In this document: positions 50,407 through 59,387 of the stretch, piece by piece
Layout: each line of letters starts with the position of its first letter
How positions within the stretch are numbered: the first letter of the stretch is position 1
NCBI GenBank assembly: GCA_017993775.1
Contig: JAGOMA010000003.1
Location: 1-64,000, forward strand
Direction of reading: 5' to 3'
Length of the DNA: 64,000 nucleotides
Source: Chloroflexota bacterium
Lineage (GTDB): Bacteria > Chloroflexota > Anaerolineae > Promineifilales > Promineifilaceae
Made by a program: the position numbers and the translations under genes
The notes under the pieces: generated by a model
Told to the model about the DNA's origin: nothing
The model's input: only the letters and a program-made list of their open reading frames with translations
Databases searched by the model: none

Positions 50407-51750
50407 TTACAGGTTGATTTCCTGGCGCTGGAGGTTGCGGAAGGTGGCAAGTTTGCCGTGCCAGTAGAGGTCGATGGTGCCGGTGGGGCCGTTGCGGTGT
50501 TTGGCGATGTTTAGTTCGGCGATATTAGGGCGTTCGGTGGTGTCGGGGTTGTAGTATTCATCGCGGTAGATGAACATGACGATATCGGCGTCTTGCTCAA
50601 TGCTGCCGCTGTCGCGGAGATCGGAGAGTAACGGCCGTTTCTCCTGTCTTTGTTCGACGGCGCGGCTTAACTGCGCAGCGGCAATCACCGGCACGTTCAG
50701 CTCGCGGGCCAATCCTTTTAACCCGCGTGAAATCTCGCTGATCTCCTGGACGCGATTGTTCGTGGCCCGCTCGGCCTGCATAAGCTGCAAATAGTCGATC
50801 ATGACCAGGTCTAATCCATGCTCGGCATAAAGCCGGCGGCACTTTGTGCGCAGTTGGTTGGGTGAAATAGATGGCGTGTCGTCGATGAAAATGCGCGTTT
50901 CAGACAAGCGGCCGACCGCTTCCATGAAGATAGGCATTTCATGCTCGGCCAGTTGGCCGCGCCGCAGCCGCTGCGAGTCGATGCGCGTTTCGGCGGCGAT
51001 CATCCGCTGCACCAACTGTTCGCCGGACATTTCCAGGTTGAACATGGCGATGCGCTTGCCGTATTTGTTGGCGGCCGTCAGGGCGATGGCGTTTTGCAGC
51101 GATGTTTTACCCATGCCAGGCCGGGCCGCGACGATGATCAGATCAGATTTATTCAGGCCGCCCAACAGACGATCTAGTTCGGTAAAGCCGGTGGGGATGC
51201 CTACAAAATCTTCGCCGCGCTCGCGCAGCTCTTGAATGCGGTCCAGGTATTCGCCGGCAATCTGCCGAATTGGGACCAGATCGCGGGTAGTGCGTTCTTC
51301 GCTGATGGAGAAGAGGGTTTGCTCGGAGCGGTCGATGACGACGTTGATATCTTCTTTTTCGTCGTAGGCCAGGTTGGCAATGGCGCTGGCGGCGGAAACC
51401 AGTTTGCGGCGGATGGCGGCGGCTTCTACGAGACGGCCGTAATTCGGCGCATTAATCGCCGTCGGCACCATATTGATGAGGTTAATAACGTACGCCTCAC
51501 CGCCGATGTCTTCCAACTGCTCCAGGCGGCGCAGTTCTTCTGTCAGCGTGATCAAGTCAACCGGTTCGCGCCGGTCGCTCAGGCGCAAGATCGCTTCATA
51601 AATCCACCGGTTTTGCGTGCGGTAAAAGGCATCCGGGCGCAAAAAACTATTCACTTCAAAAAGGGCGTCCGGGTCGATAAGCAAAGAACCCAGCAGCGCC
51701 TCTTCTGCTTCTATACTATGGGGAGGGAGCCGTTCACCGGTTGCGTTCAT
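50407..51750 (-). CDS. dnaB: Replicative DNA helicase DnaB
   Basis: This 447-residue hexameric helicase opens the replication fork. The N-terminal domain starts LPPHSIEAEEALLGSLLIDPDA. The RecA-like domain has DLIIVAARPGMGKTS (Walker A), GLDLVMIDYLQLM (Walker B) and SIEQDADIVMFIYRDEYY. The length is normal. No intein is present. It is the first of the dnaB-dnaD-loader set. A family A repeat lies immediately upstream at 51756. Confidence 0.97.
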   Translation of the reverse strand: MNATGERLPPHSIEAEEALLGSLLIDPDALFEVNSFLRPDAFYRTQNRWIYEAILRLSDRREPVDLITLTEELRRLEQLEDIGGEAYVINLINMVPTAINAPNYGRLVEAAAIRRKLVSAASAIANLAYDEKEDINVVIDRSEQTLFSISEERTTRDLVPIRQIAGEYLDRIQELRERGEDFVGIPTGFTELDRLLGGLNKSDLIIVAARPGMGKTSLQNAIALTAANKYGKRIAMFNLEMSGEQLVQRMIAAETRIDSQRLRRGQLAEHEMPIFMEAVGRLSETRIFIDDTPSISPNQLRTKCRRLYAEHGLDLVMIDYLQLMQAERATNNRVQEISEISRGLKGLARELNVPVIAAAQLSRAVEQRQEKRPLLSDLRDSGSIEQDADIVMFIYRDEYYNPDTTERPNIAELNIAKHRNGPTGTIDLYWHGKLATFRNLQRQEINL

Positions 51751-51755
51751 AAGGT

Positions 51756-51832
51756 ATCAGGTTTCTCTGCAAAGACCCTAGGGGTTTAGGAGTCAAAAGG
51801 TCTACACCCTCAAGGGCAAACCCTTAGGGTCT
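51756..51832. repeat. Dispersed hairpin repeat family A, copy 11
   Basis: ATCAGGTTTCTCTG and arms AGACCCTAGGGGTTT and AAACCCTTAGGGTCT define this copy. It starts 6 bp upstream of the dnaB start codon and must overlap or displace its promoter or leader. A separate GTGAAACATAAG..CTCATGTTTCAC hairpin follows at 51858-51883. Confidence 0.85.
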
Positions 51833-51923
51833 TGTTTAGATACAAATGGAAAACGTGAAACATAAGCAGACTCATGTTTCACGTTTTGGTCGAAAGGTGT
51901 CGTTGCTGGGAGGACGATTTTTG

Positions 51924-52433
51924 TTATTCGTCAAAATCGTCGAAGTCTAATGTATCGACAAAATCTGAAAAAATATCCAGGGTTTCTTCTTCCGCTGCGG
52001 CCGGGGCCGGCGGTTCGGGTTGTTGAATATCGGCTTCGGGTAAAACACCGGCCTGTTCCATCACGTCATCATTGATAAAAATAGGCACTTTTACCCGTAC
52101 GGCCAAGGCGATTGCGTCGGAGGAGCGACAGTCCACCTCCGTCAAGTCCCCTTCTTTATCAATAAACAGGCTGGCGTGGAAAACGCCATCTTGTAAGGCG
52201 CGGATTAAGACATGGGAAACGCGGCCCCCCATTTCTGTAATGACATTTTTCAGAAGGTCATGGGTAACGGGTCTGGCTACTTTGACGTCTTGTAATTCTA
52301 TGGTAATGGCATCTGCTTCACAGGGTCCGATCCAAATTGGGAGCTGGCGATCGTTATCCAGCTCTTTTAGGAGGACGATGCGGTGTTGGGAAACGAGGCT
52401 GATGCGGATGCTCTCAATTACGACTTCGATCAT
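51924..52433 (-). CDS. Bifunctional nuclease family (DUF151) protein
   Basis: This 169-residue protein has the DUF151 blocks RIVLLKELDNDRQLPIWIGPCEADAITIEL, RPVTHDLLKNVI and EVDCRSSDAIALAVRVKVPIFIND. An acidic tail rich in Glu and Asp follows. The family name comes from plant bifunctional nucleases; bacterial members are widespread and their role is poorly known. AGAGGG lies before the ATG. It is probably monocistronic, as the protease gene downstream is also on the minus strand but 140 bp beyond. Confidence 0.9.
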   Translation of the reverse strand: MIEVVIESIRISLVSQHRIVLLKELDNDRQLPIWIGPCEADAITIELQDVKVARPVTHDLLKNVITEMGGRVSHVLIRALQDGVFHASLFIDKEGDLTEVDCRSSDAIALAVRVKVPIFINDDVMEQAGVLPEADIQQPEPPAPAAAEEETLDIFSDFVDTLDFDDFDE

Positions 52434-52573
52434 TAAATATCCCTCTGCTTTGGTTTGGTTCTGTTTTCCAAACCTGCTGTGCCTTTAAGTAGGCAAATCT
52501 ACGCCGAAGGCTCAGGTTTATGCTGGGGGCATTGTAGCACAAAAGGCAAAATGCTTCACCAAATGTACTGCGG

Positions 52574-54370
52574 CTAATTTGTAAGGATCCAATCCTGTCC
52601 GCGCAGCACCATGTTGAATCTTTTTAGATTTGTTGTGTTGGTTTTGGTAACGAGCAGGTCGGCCTGATCGCCATTTAAGGTAATACGTTGGACTTCGTAT
52701 CCTTCAGCCGCAGCCAGACGGACGATGTTGAGGTAGTTTGTGGCCAATGGGTCGAGAAAGGCGCCATCGTTGTCCAGTACGCGGGTGATGCTGTCCAGGA
52801 TGACGTTGGCCCGGTTGTAGTTACCTGCGCGTAGGGCGTCGTCGGTGGAAGCAAGCATGGCTTCCAGGGTAACATTTACTTCGGCGTGGGAACGTCGGGT
52901 CAGGTCGGCGGGGTTGCCTTTTTCTTCGACATCTTCGGGGTAGGGGAGCCAGGCGGTGAGGAAGTAGGCGGTGGGATCGTAGTGTGTCTGGTAGCGGCGC
53001 ATGACGTCGTAGTAGCGGATGGTGGTGGCGAGATCGGTTACGGCCGTTTCTGGCAGTTCTAGTCCCATCAGATACCCTTGCCACTGGGCTTCCATATCGG
53101 CCAACGATTTATCGTAGTAACGCTGAAGGTTTAAATCCAAGGCTGCCGACGGCGTGGGCGCATCGTCCATGTTGACGTCGGTATAAAATTCGCGGAATCG
53201 TGTCCAGCCATAGGTGTTGATGAGGTATTCTACAAATCCACCGGCTTCCAGGTAGCCAATTTCATGTTGCACCGGATAAAAATCGTCGGCCAAAGCGGTT
53301 AAGGGCACGTATTGACCAATGGATACAAGGGCGGCGTTACGCAGGTTCAGGTCTTCGGATTTGTAGTGCCCGCCGGTGGCCCACACGGCCACGCCTTCGG
53401 CCAGTATGGCGATGCGCTGCGGGGCAAATTGGCGGTCGATAACGTGGACGCTTTCGTGGACCAGAGTTTCGTAGAGGCCCTGGCCGTTATACGGCCGGTC
53501 TAAATAAGAAATGACGATAGCTGAACCGGCGTAACCACCCTGACCGAGTACGCGGTCAACGAAATAGATTTCTATTTTTTGCTGGAGGGGTTCATCCAGG
53601 CGGGTGGCGGCTTCGGCGGTGGCGGCTTCCAGGGTGGCGAGAAGTTGGGGCAAATCGCGGTGGGCGGCTGTGCCGGTGACGACATGCACGCGGCAGCAGT
53701 TATTTTCTGAGGTGACCCAGGCGGCGTTTACTTCTGCGGCGCTGCGAACCGTGATGGGCTGGACGGTAACGGCCGTTACCAACCGATTGTTGTCGGGATT
53801 CTCATCGCCTGCTTGAATTCGGTCGTCTCGATCTAAAACAATCTCTAATTGGTGTTCGCCCGTTTGCCCGGTGGTGTCCCACGCCCACTCAAAGAGGGCT
53901 TCGGGCCGGGAAGCTAAATTGCGCCAGACCAGGCCACTGTTGGTGAGGTCACGGCCGTCTAGCAACACGTGTACCGAAACGGCCTGCCAATCCACCGTCG
54001 AAGGCACGGTGGGAATCACCTGGATGGTCGCCAAATCACCGTCTACCAGATAAGGGATAGGGTAGAGAAATAATTCGTCGGACGTAACAGACAGGTCTGT
54101 CGCCCCGTCTGCCTCAGTTGTGGAGAGTTGGGCAGGTGTCTGGGTGGGGGGGGTGTCTGCCGGCTGCGTCGTGGGAGTTGGCGGAATGGGCGAAGGGGTT
54201 ATCGCCTGGGGCTGAAGGATGGCGGTGGCGGTGGGAACGGCCGTATCAATTGGAACGGCCGTATCTGTTGGCAGCGCCGCATCAATAACCTGACAACCAG
54301 GCAGAAAAAACAACCAGAAAAAGATAAGGAAAAGCGTTTTTCGTTTCAAATTCAAGTCCCCAACCCACAA
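52574..54370 (-). CDS. Secreted gluzincin (peptidase-MA-like) lipoprotein
   Basis: This 598-residue protein starts with a lipoprotein signal (FLIFFWLFFLPGCQ) and a Thr/Pro-rich stretch. A beta-rich domain with WRNLASRPEALFEWAWD follows, similar in pattern to the protease at 26858. The zinc site is ETLVHESVHVIDRQF, with EGVAVWATGG downstream carrying the third ligand. The tail (TRRSHAEVNVTLEAM onward) is helical. It probably degrades proteins outside the cell. The start is uncertain: TTG at 54370 gives the longest product and no ATG precedes the signal. Tandem ACGGCCGT octamers at about 54237 and 54255 lie in the low-complexity linker. Confidence 0.82.
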   Translation of the reverse strand: MWVGDLNLKRKTLFLIFFWLFFLPGCQVIDAALPTDTAVPIDTAVPTATAILQPQAITPSPIPPTPTTQPADTPPTQTPAQLSTTEADGATDLSVTSDELFLYPIPYLVDGDLATIQVIPTVPSTVDWQAVSVHVLLDGRDLTNSGLVWRNLASRPEALFEWAWDTTGQTGEHQLEIVLDRDDRIQAGDENPDNNRLVTAVTVQPITVRSAAEVNAAWVTSENNCCRVHVVTGTAAHRDLPQLLATLEAATAEAATRLDEPLQQKIEIYFVDRVLGQGGYAGSAIVISYLDRPYNGQGLYETLVHESVHVIDRQFAPQRIAILAEGVAVWATGGHYKSEDLNLRNAALVSIGQYVPLTALADDFYPVQHEIGYLEAGGFVEYLINTYGWTRFREFYTDVNMDDAPTPSAALDLNLQRYYDKSLADMEAQWQGYLMGLELPETAVTDLATTIRYYDVMRRYQTHYDPTAYFLTAWLPYPEDVEEKGNPADLTRRSHAEVNVTLEAMLASTDDALRAGNYNRANVILDSITRVLDNDGAFLDPLATNYLNIVRLAAAEGYEVQRITLNGDQADLLVTKTNTTNLKRFNMVLRGQDWILTN

Positions 54371-54794
54371 ATCATTGAAGTGAACCTATATCATAAGCAT
54401 ACAAACAAGAGAAAAAGGTATCAAGGTTGTATTCCTAACATTCATATAAATCACAGGTTTTTACCAAATGTGGTGGTGAAAAATATCACAAAGACTTGAT
54501 TTAACAGGCCAATTTCAGGTATCCTATACCGCATGTGTTTGGCGGCAGGCGTGGCGGCAATCGGGTCATTTGTTCCACAAATGCACATTATCTTAACAAA
54601 CGCGTATACCAGCCATGCACTTAAAAAGCCTGCGTTCCAAAGCCAGGGCGTGTAAACATATCGTTGTATCGTTGTCTAAAAAATTCTATAGAAGAAAGCA
54701 AAATACTATATCCGATCGATCGCCGGGTAATTTTGTGTTCCCGTAACGCCCTTGCTCATTTAGTCCAGTCATTAAGGCTGCATTGAGGAGTACA
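54371..54794. promoter_or_regulatory. AT-rich divergent promoter region
   Basis: No coding sequence is visible in about 420 bp. A plausible plus-strand promoter is TTGTAT (54664-54669) and TATAGA (54687-54692), 17 bp apart, about 100 bp before the membrane-protein gene. The minus-strand promoter for the protease gene must also lie here but is not obvious. Confidence 0.45.
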
Positions 54795-56780
54795 ATGTTC
54801 CAGTTTCCATCTCCCCCCGACACACTGGTCACGCGGCAAGTGGAATGCGTTTGCTGCCGAGAGTTATTCACTGTTTCCGAAGACGTCGTTAACCTAACTC
54901 CCGGCTTGTCCGAGTTTTGGCGGATGTCTCCAGATCAATATACCGACATCCGGCAGCGATTTGATCCCCGTATTGCCCGCAAGCCCATCATTCCCGAAAC
55001 ACGCACCGAACCACAATCCCAGCCGCAACCCATTTTGCACCAGAGACGCAGCCAACGCGCCCACATCAACTGCCCGCGCTGTGGGGCAGATAATCGTAAT
55101 TGGGTGCATATCATTTCTCCACCCATTTTTTCGCCTGCTTTTGGACTTGACAGGGTATGGGCAAGATTTCCAACGGCCGTTTGGGGACTTATTGCCGCCT
55201 TCATCATCATCTGTGCTGGTGTACTTTTGGCTTCTCAGACCAGTCAATCGCGGTCGCAAACTGTGCTGCTGCTTATTTTTGCCGTCATCGGCGCAGTAAT
55301 CTCCTTCTTCGTTATCACCGGCATGTGGCAAGCACAGCGCATCTTCAACCTGGAACAAATACACAACCGATCTCGTTTCCTTTCCCCCACACTCAACGTC
55401 GGGCTAACCATCTTTTTGATCCTGGTTGTCTTCTTGCCGTTGTTCATTTACTTTCTCATGCCCGCCGTTATAAACAAACTTAAACCCACGCCAGCCCTGG
55501 AAGACAGGATCGATACCGTTCTGGTATCGCTGGCGCCTACCATGTTCAATGCTTCGTCACAAGACCAAATTTTATTAGACAATGCAACGTTTACTTTGCA
55601 AGCAATCCTGGACGAAAATCAGTTCGACTGCCAGTCGGCCTCCTTTTCTGCCATGATTACGACTCTGGAAGCGATGCTTTCCAGCAACAGCAGCAGCGCC
55701 TATGACCTGCTGCTGCTGCAAGCCATCAACGACTTACGCGCCCTGCGCGACTCCGGCCCAGAATGCCGCCCAGAGCTGCTGCAAACGGCCGTCACCAGCC
55801 TCCAGGCGCTGCTAAACACTTGTGGCGTGGGGGGAAGACCCCCATTGGTCGTGGTAACGCCCACGCCTCCCATCACAACATTGCCCGGAACCGGCAAAGG
55901 CGTGACCAACAAGCTGGCCCCCGCCAAAATAACCGAAGCGCCAAAAGCCCAAACAACCACCTTCTGGCCCTGTAATTTCTCGCTGCTTTCCGGCATGATT
56001 TTTCAATTGAAAGCCTTGCAAGAAGCGCCGCCCCTCGCTTCTTCGTATGACAAGGCCCGGCACGCCCTGGAAGGCAGCCGCTGGCTGGCGCTCACGTCCA
56101 AAAATCGGGCGGAATTAGACCTGATTAGCAAACAAGTGGGCATATTTGAAAAGGTGATATCGGGCAGTTCGGCCGGAAACGGCCGTGCCAGCAACCTGAC
56201 GGCCGTGCGTATCTGGGTTCTGGTTGTTGGCGCATCCAATATCGTGGCCACGGCCCTGGCCATGGTCGCCGTGAATGGGTTCATCGGTGAGATCAACCGC
56301 CACCTGCCCCGCCCCATCGGCGACAGCCTCGCCAACATGACCAAAGTCGCCATCCGCGATCTGCGCCATGCGCTGAACATTCCCGACGAATCTCTGGAAC
56401 AGATCGCCTGGACCCACGTCAATCGTAACGACGATGGCGGCATCGATCTCAAAGGCGTCTTTTTGCCGCCAATTCCCCCAGGCTCCGAGCCGGACTCGGC
56501 TTATGTCCGAACCCAGTGTTACGCAGTTTGCACCGATTACTGGGCCAGAATCATCCACGCCGACGTTCAGTTTTGCCGCATTCCCAAACTGTCCGTCTAC
56601 CCCGGCGGGCATGGCGCGCGGGGCAGAGAGCAAAGTCAGCTAGAAGCGTTTGAAAATCCGGATGAAATTCAAGAATTGTTCCGCCGCCGCCCAATTCAGC
56701 CCCTGGAAGACTCCGCTACCAATGGCCCGCAGGCGCAGCGGCTGGCTACCAGGAACACAAGTCATGAATCACGAATCTGA
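54795..56780 (+). CDS. Zinc-ribbon multi-pass membrane protein
   Basis: This 661-residue protein begins with a cytoplasmic region holding CVCC (about 20-23) and CPRCGAD (about 92-98), a split zinc ribbon. Three hydrophobic helices follow (about 127-150, 158-178 and 204-228), then a soluble region of about 230 residues. Another helix pair starts near 470 (IWVLVVGASNIVATALAMVA), and the C-terminal part has no motif I recognise. ATG 54795 is chosen because GAGGAG lies 5-6 nt upstream. The small EAD-like gene starts inside its last codons, so the two are translationally coupled. By analogy with EAD partner systems it could be a membrane effector or sensor. I do not recognise a named family. Confidence 0.72.
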   Translation: MFQFPSPPDTLVTRQVECVCCRELFTVSEDVVNLTPGLSEFWRMSPDQYTDIRQRFDPRIARKPIIPETRTEPQSQPQPILHQRRSQRAHINCPRCGADNRNWVHIISPPIFSPAFGLDRVWARFPTAVWGLIAAFIIICAGVLLASQTSQSRSQTVLLLIFAVIGAVISFFVITGMWQAQRIFNLEQIHNRSRFLSPTLNVGLTIFLILVVFLPLFIYFLMPAVINKLKPTPALEDRIDTVLVSLAPTMFNASSQDQILLDNATFTLQAILDENQFDCQSASFSAMITTLEAMLSSNSSSAYDLLLLQAINDLRALRDSGPECRPELLQTAVTSLQALLNTCGVGGRPPLVVVTPTPPITTLPGTGKGVTNKLAPAKITEAPKAQTTTFWPCNFSLLSGMIFQLKALQEAPPLASSYDKARHALEGSRWLALTSKNRAELDLISKQVGIFEKVISGSSAGNGRASNLTAVRIWVLVVGASNIVATALAMVAVNGFIGEINRHLPRPIGDSLANMTKVAIRDLRHALNIPDESLEQIAWTHVNRNDDGGIDLKGVFLPPIPPGSEPDSAYVRTQCYAVCTDYWARIIHADVQFCRIPKLSVYPGGHGARGREQSQLEAFENPDEIQELFRRRPIQPLEDSATNGPQAQRLATRNTSHESRI

Positions 56781-57060
56781 TAAAGAATACGGCCGTTACC
56801 CCACCGACACCGAAGTTTTCACCCTGACAGAAATGGAGAAGGAACAATTTGGCCGCATGTTGTGCCAAAACTTCAACCGCCTGGAACTACGAGACCTGGC
56901 CGCAGGCATTGGCCTCCGGCTCAAGGAACCCGCCAACCCCGTCGACCGCGACCTGGCTCGTGAACTCCTCCAGGAGGCCGAAACAGCCAACCGACTGCGA
57001 GATCTCGTCGACGAATGTTACGATCTTCGCCCTGGCCCGCGCTGGTCGAAGTTTTCCTAA
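56764..57060 (+). CDS. Small effector-associated (death-like) domain protein
   Basis: This 98-residue protein is almost entirely one helical domain. FTLTEMEKEQFGRMLCQNF, LELRDLAAGIGLRL, RDLARELLQEAETANRLRDLV and RPGPRW follow the hydrophobic spacing of bacterial effector-associated domains, which pair with like domains on partner proteins. The match is by pattern only and needs a profile search. ATG 56764 overlaps the end of the membrane-protein gene by 17 bp. No effector or NTPase is fused, so it would act as an adaptor. The EAD-STAND protein at 10548 is 44 kb away and its EAD looks different, so the partner is more likely the adjacent membrane protein. Confidence 0.65.
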   Translation: MNHESDKEYGRYPTDTEVFTLTEMEKEQFGRMLCQNFNRLELRDLAAGIGLRLKEPANPVDRDLARELLQEAETANRLRDLVDECYDLRPGPRWSKFS

Positions 57061-57132
57061 ACCGATTCGACCCGAGAGCGCAAAATTGGCGCAGGTTAAC
57101 CAGCCGCTATACACGCCTGCCCAAAATCGCGG

Positions 57133-57138
57133 TATAAT
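57133..57138 (+). promoter_or_regulatory. Possible -10 element of icd
   Basis: A perfect TATAAT lies 79 bp before the icd start codon. No good -35 hexamer is found at the usual distance, so this is tentative. Confidence 0.35.
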
Positions 57139-57216
57139 TTTCCCCTGACATAAATCATTTGGCCCCAGAAACCAAATTTGACAACCCAATCCCCACGCGA
57201 TAGGAGAAAAATCATC

Positions 57217-58458
57217 ATGGCATATGCAAATATAAAAGTTCCCGCAGGTGAAAAAATCACTTTTGAAAATGGTACCTTAACCGTGCCCGCCAACCCCATC
57301 GTCGCTTTCATCGAAGGCGACGGCATTGGCGTAGACATTACGCCCGCTTCCTTATTAGTTCTGGACGCGGCCGTCGAAAAGGCTTACGGCGGCCAACGCA
57401 AAATCGCCTGGATGGAAATCTATTCCGGCGAAAAAGCGGCCGCCCTCTACGACGGCAACTTTATGCCCGAAGAGACCTTCGAAGCCATGCGCGAGTTTGT
57501 CGTCGGCATCAAAGGCCCCCTCACCACCCCCATCGGCGGCGGTTTCCGCAGTCTAAATGTAACCTTGCGCCAGGTGCTGGACCTGTATGCCTGCGTGCGC
57601 CCCGTGCGCTGGATTCCCGGCACGCCCAGCCCCGTGCGTGAACCGGACAAAATGGACATCATCATCTTCCGTGAAAATACAGAGGATGTCTATTCCGGTA
57701 TTGAATGGCAGGCCGAAACCAACGAAGCCAATGCCATCATCAAATATATTAACGAAGAACTGGGCAAAAACATCCGTGCCGGTTCGGCCATCGGCATTAA
57801 GCCGGTGAGTGAATTTGGGACCAAGCGGCTGGTGCGTCAGGCCATTCAATACGCCATCGATCACGGCCGTCCCAGCGTCACCCTCGTCCACAAAGGCAAC
57901 ATCATGAAATTCACCGAAGGCGCTTTCCGCGATTGGGGCTACGAACTGGCCCGCGACGAATTTGGCGCCGAACTGCTGGACGGCGGTCCCTGGGAAATCC
58001 TCAAAAATCCCAAAACCGGCGCCGACATCATCATCAAAGACGTCATCGCCGACAACATGCTGCAACAATTACTCACCCGCACGGCCGATTACGACGTCAT
58101 CGCCACCCTGAACCTGAACGGCGACTACATGAGCGACGCTGCCGCGGCTCAGGTGGGCGGTTTGGGCATGGCCCCCGGCGGCAACATCGGCGACGGCGTG
58201 GCCCTGTTTGAAGCCACCCACGGCACGGCGCCCAAATACGCCGGCAAAGACATGGTCAACCCTGGCAGCCTCATCCTCTCCGGCGTGATGATGCTGGAAT
58301 ACATGGGCTGGCAAGAAGCGGCCGACATGGTTGTCAGCGCCACCACGCAAACCATCCTCAACAAAACCGTCACCTATGATCTGCATCGGCAGATTGAAGG
58401 CGCGACGAAGGTGAGCTGCTCAGAATTTGCCAAAGCGATTGTCGCCAATATGGGCTAG
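57217..58458 (+). CDS. icd: Isocitrate dehydrogenase (NADP-type)
   Basis: This 413-residue TCA-cycle enzyme oxidatively decarboxylates isocitrate. [27 protein letters not shown] opens it. The substrate-binding [13 protein letters not shown] contains the serine phosphorylated in E. coli. [18 protein letters not shown] and [28 protein letters not shown] follow, and [14 protein letters not shown] is the cofactor region. The length matches bacterial homodimeric NADP enzymes. AGGAGA lies 9 nt before the ATG. A terminator follows at 58490. Confidence 0.95.
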   Translation: MAYANIKVPAGEKITFENGTLTVPANPIVAFIEGDGIGVDITPASLLVLDAAVEKAYGGQRKIAWMEIYSGEKAAALYDGNFMPEETFEAMREFVVGIKGPLTTPIGGGFRSLNVTLRQVLDLYACVRPVRWIPGTPSPVREPDKMDIIIFRENTEDVYSGIEWQAETNEANAIIKYINEELGKNIRAGSAIGIKPVSEFGTKRLVRQAIQYAIDHGRPSVTLVHKGNIMKFTEGAFRDWGYELARDEFGAELLDGGPWEILKNPKTGADIIIKDVIADNMLQQLLTRTADYDVIATLNLNGDYMSDAAAAQVGGLGMAPGGNIGDGVALFEATHGTAPKYAGKDMVNPGSLILSGVMMLEYMGWQEAADMVVSATTQTILNKTVTYDLHRQIEGATKVSCSEFAKAIVANMG

Positions 58459-58489
58459 GAACTCCTGATGGGCCACGCATGATCATGTG

Positions 58490-58524
58490 AAGCCAACGGC
58501 CGTTTTCCGACCGTTGGCTTTTTT
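58490..58524 (+). terminator. Rho-independent terminator of icd
   Basis: AAGCCAACGG and CCGTTGGCTT form a stem followed by TTTTTT. The 5' arm runs into an ACGGCCGT octamer at 58496, one of the few noncoding copies. Confidence 0.88.
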
Positions 58525-58533
58525 CTTAAACCA

Positions 58534-59328
58534 ATGGACCAGAACCTTCCACCCAAACTCCTCACCATCGCCGGATCAGACAGCGGCGGCGCAGCCGGGC
58601 TGCAAGCCGACTTGCGTGCCTGGGCTGTGCTGGGCGCTTACGGCCTGAGCGTGATCACGGCCGTTACCGCCCAAAACTCCCTCGCCGTCCACGCCATCCA
58701 ATTCATGCCGCCCGATCTGATCGCCGCGCAGCTAGAATCTGTTCTCAGCGATTACGGCGCAGACGCCGCCAAAACCGGCTTCTTGGGCCGTGTGGCCGCC
58801 ATCGAAGCCGTGGCCGACAGCCTGCGCCGCTTCGCCGTGCCCCATCTCGTCGTCGATCCGGTGCTGGTGAACCACCAAGGAGCGGCCATGTTCGACACGG
58901 CCGTCACCGCCGCCTACCTCGCCCACCTCCTGCCCCTGGCCGGCCTGCTCACCCCCAACCCGGCGGAAGCCGCCCTGCTGCTCAACATGGACATCCGCTG
59001 CCTGGCCGATGGCGAAACGGCCGTGCGCCGCCTGCATACCCTCGGCCCTAAAACCATCCTGCTCAAACGCATTCCCGCCGGCGGCCGTCTGGTCGATTTG
59101 TTCTTCGACGGCGCCATTTGCCACCGGCTGCCCACCGCCAAAATCGAAACCGCCAATACTCACGGCTCCGGCGACGTTTTTTCGGCGGCCGTATGCGCCC
59201 ATCTGGCGCGTGGTGACGGGATGGAAACGGCCGTGCGCCAGGCCCAAACCTTCACCGCCAACGCCATCCAAAACAGCGCCCATTGGCCGTTCTGCGCAGG
59301 TCATGGTCCTGTCTGGCCACATGCTTGA
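58534..59328 (+). CDS. thiD: Hydroxymethylpyrimidine/phosphomethylpyrimidine kinase
   Basis: This 264-residue ribokinase-fold enzyme phosphorylates HMP and HMP-phosphate in thiamine synthesis. LTIAGSDSGGAAGLQADLRAW is the N-terminal signature, and VVDPVLVNHQGA, LLTPNPAEAALLLNM and THGSGDVFSAAVCAHL (anion hole and catalytic Asp) follow. No thiE or thiC is adjacent and no TPP riboswitch is visible in the short leader. The ATG is 10 bp after the icd terminator with no strong ribosome site. Confidence 0.93.
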   Translation: MDQNLPPKLLTIAGSDSGGAAGLQADLRAWAVLGAYGLSVITAVTAQNSLAVHAIQFMPPDLIAAQLESVLSDYGADAAKTGFLGRVAAIEAVADSLRRFAVPHLVVDPVLVNHQGAAMFDTAVTAAYLAHLLPLAGLLTPNPAEAALLLNMDIRCLADGETAVRRLHTLGPKTILLKRIPAGGRLVDLFFDGAICHRLPTAKIETANTHGSGDVFSAAVCAHLARGDGMETAVRQAQTFTANAIQNSAHWPFCAGHGPVWPHA

Positions 59329-59355
59329 CGGCATAAAAATTTTTGATACTCTGTA

Positions 59356-59375
59356 CGTTCAAAATGTTTTGAACG
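59356..59375 (+). promoter_or_regulatory. Palindromic operator upstream of the GbsR-type gene
   Basis: CGTTCAAAA and TTTTGAACG form a perfect inverted repeat around a 2-bp centre, 12 bp before the regulator's start codon. A TTGATA hexamer at 59343 could be its -35. Position and symmetry suggest autoregulation. Confidence 0.65.
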
Positions 59376-59387
59376 CAGGGGATTTTC

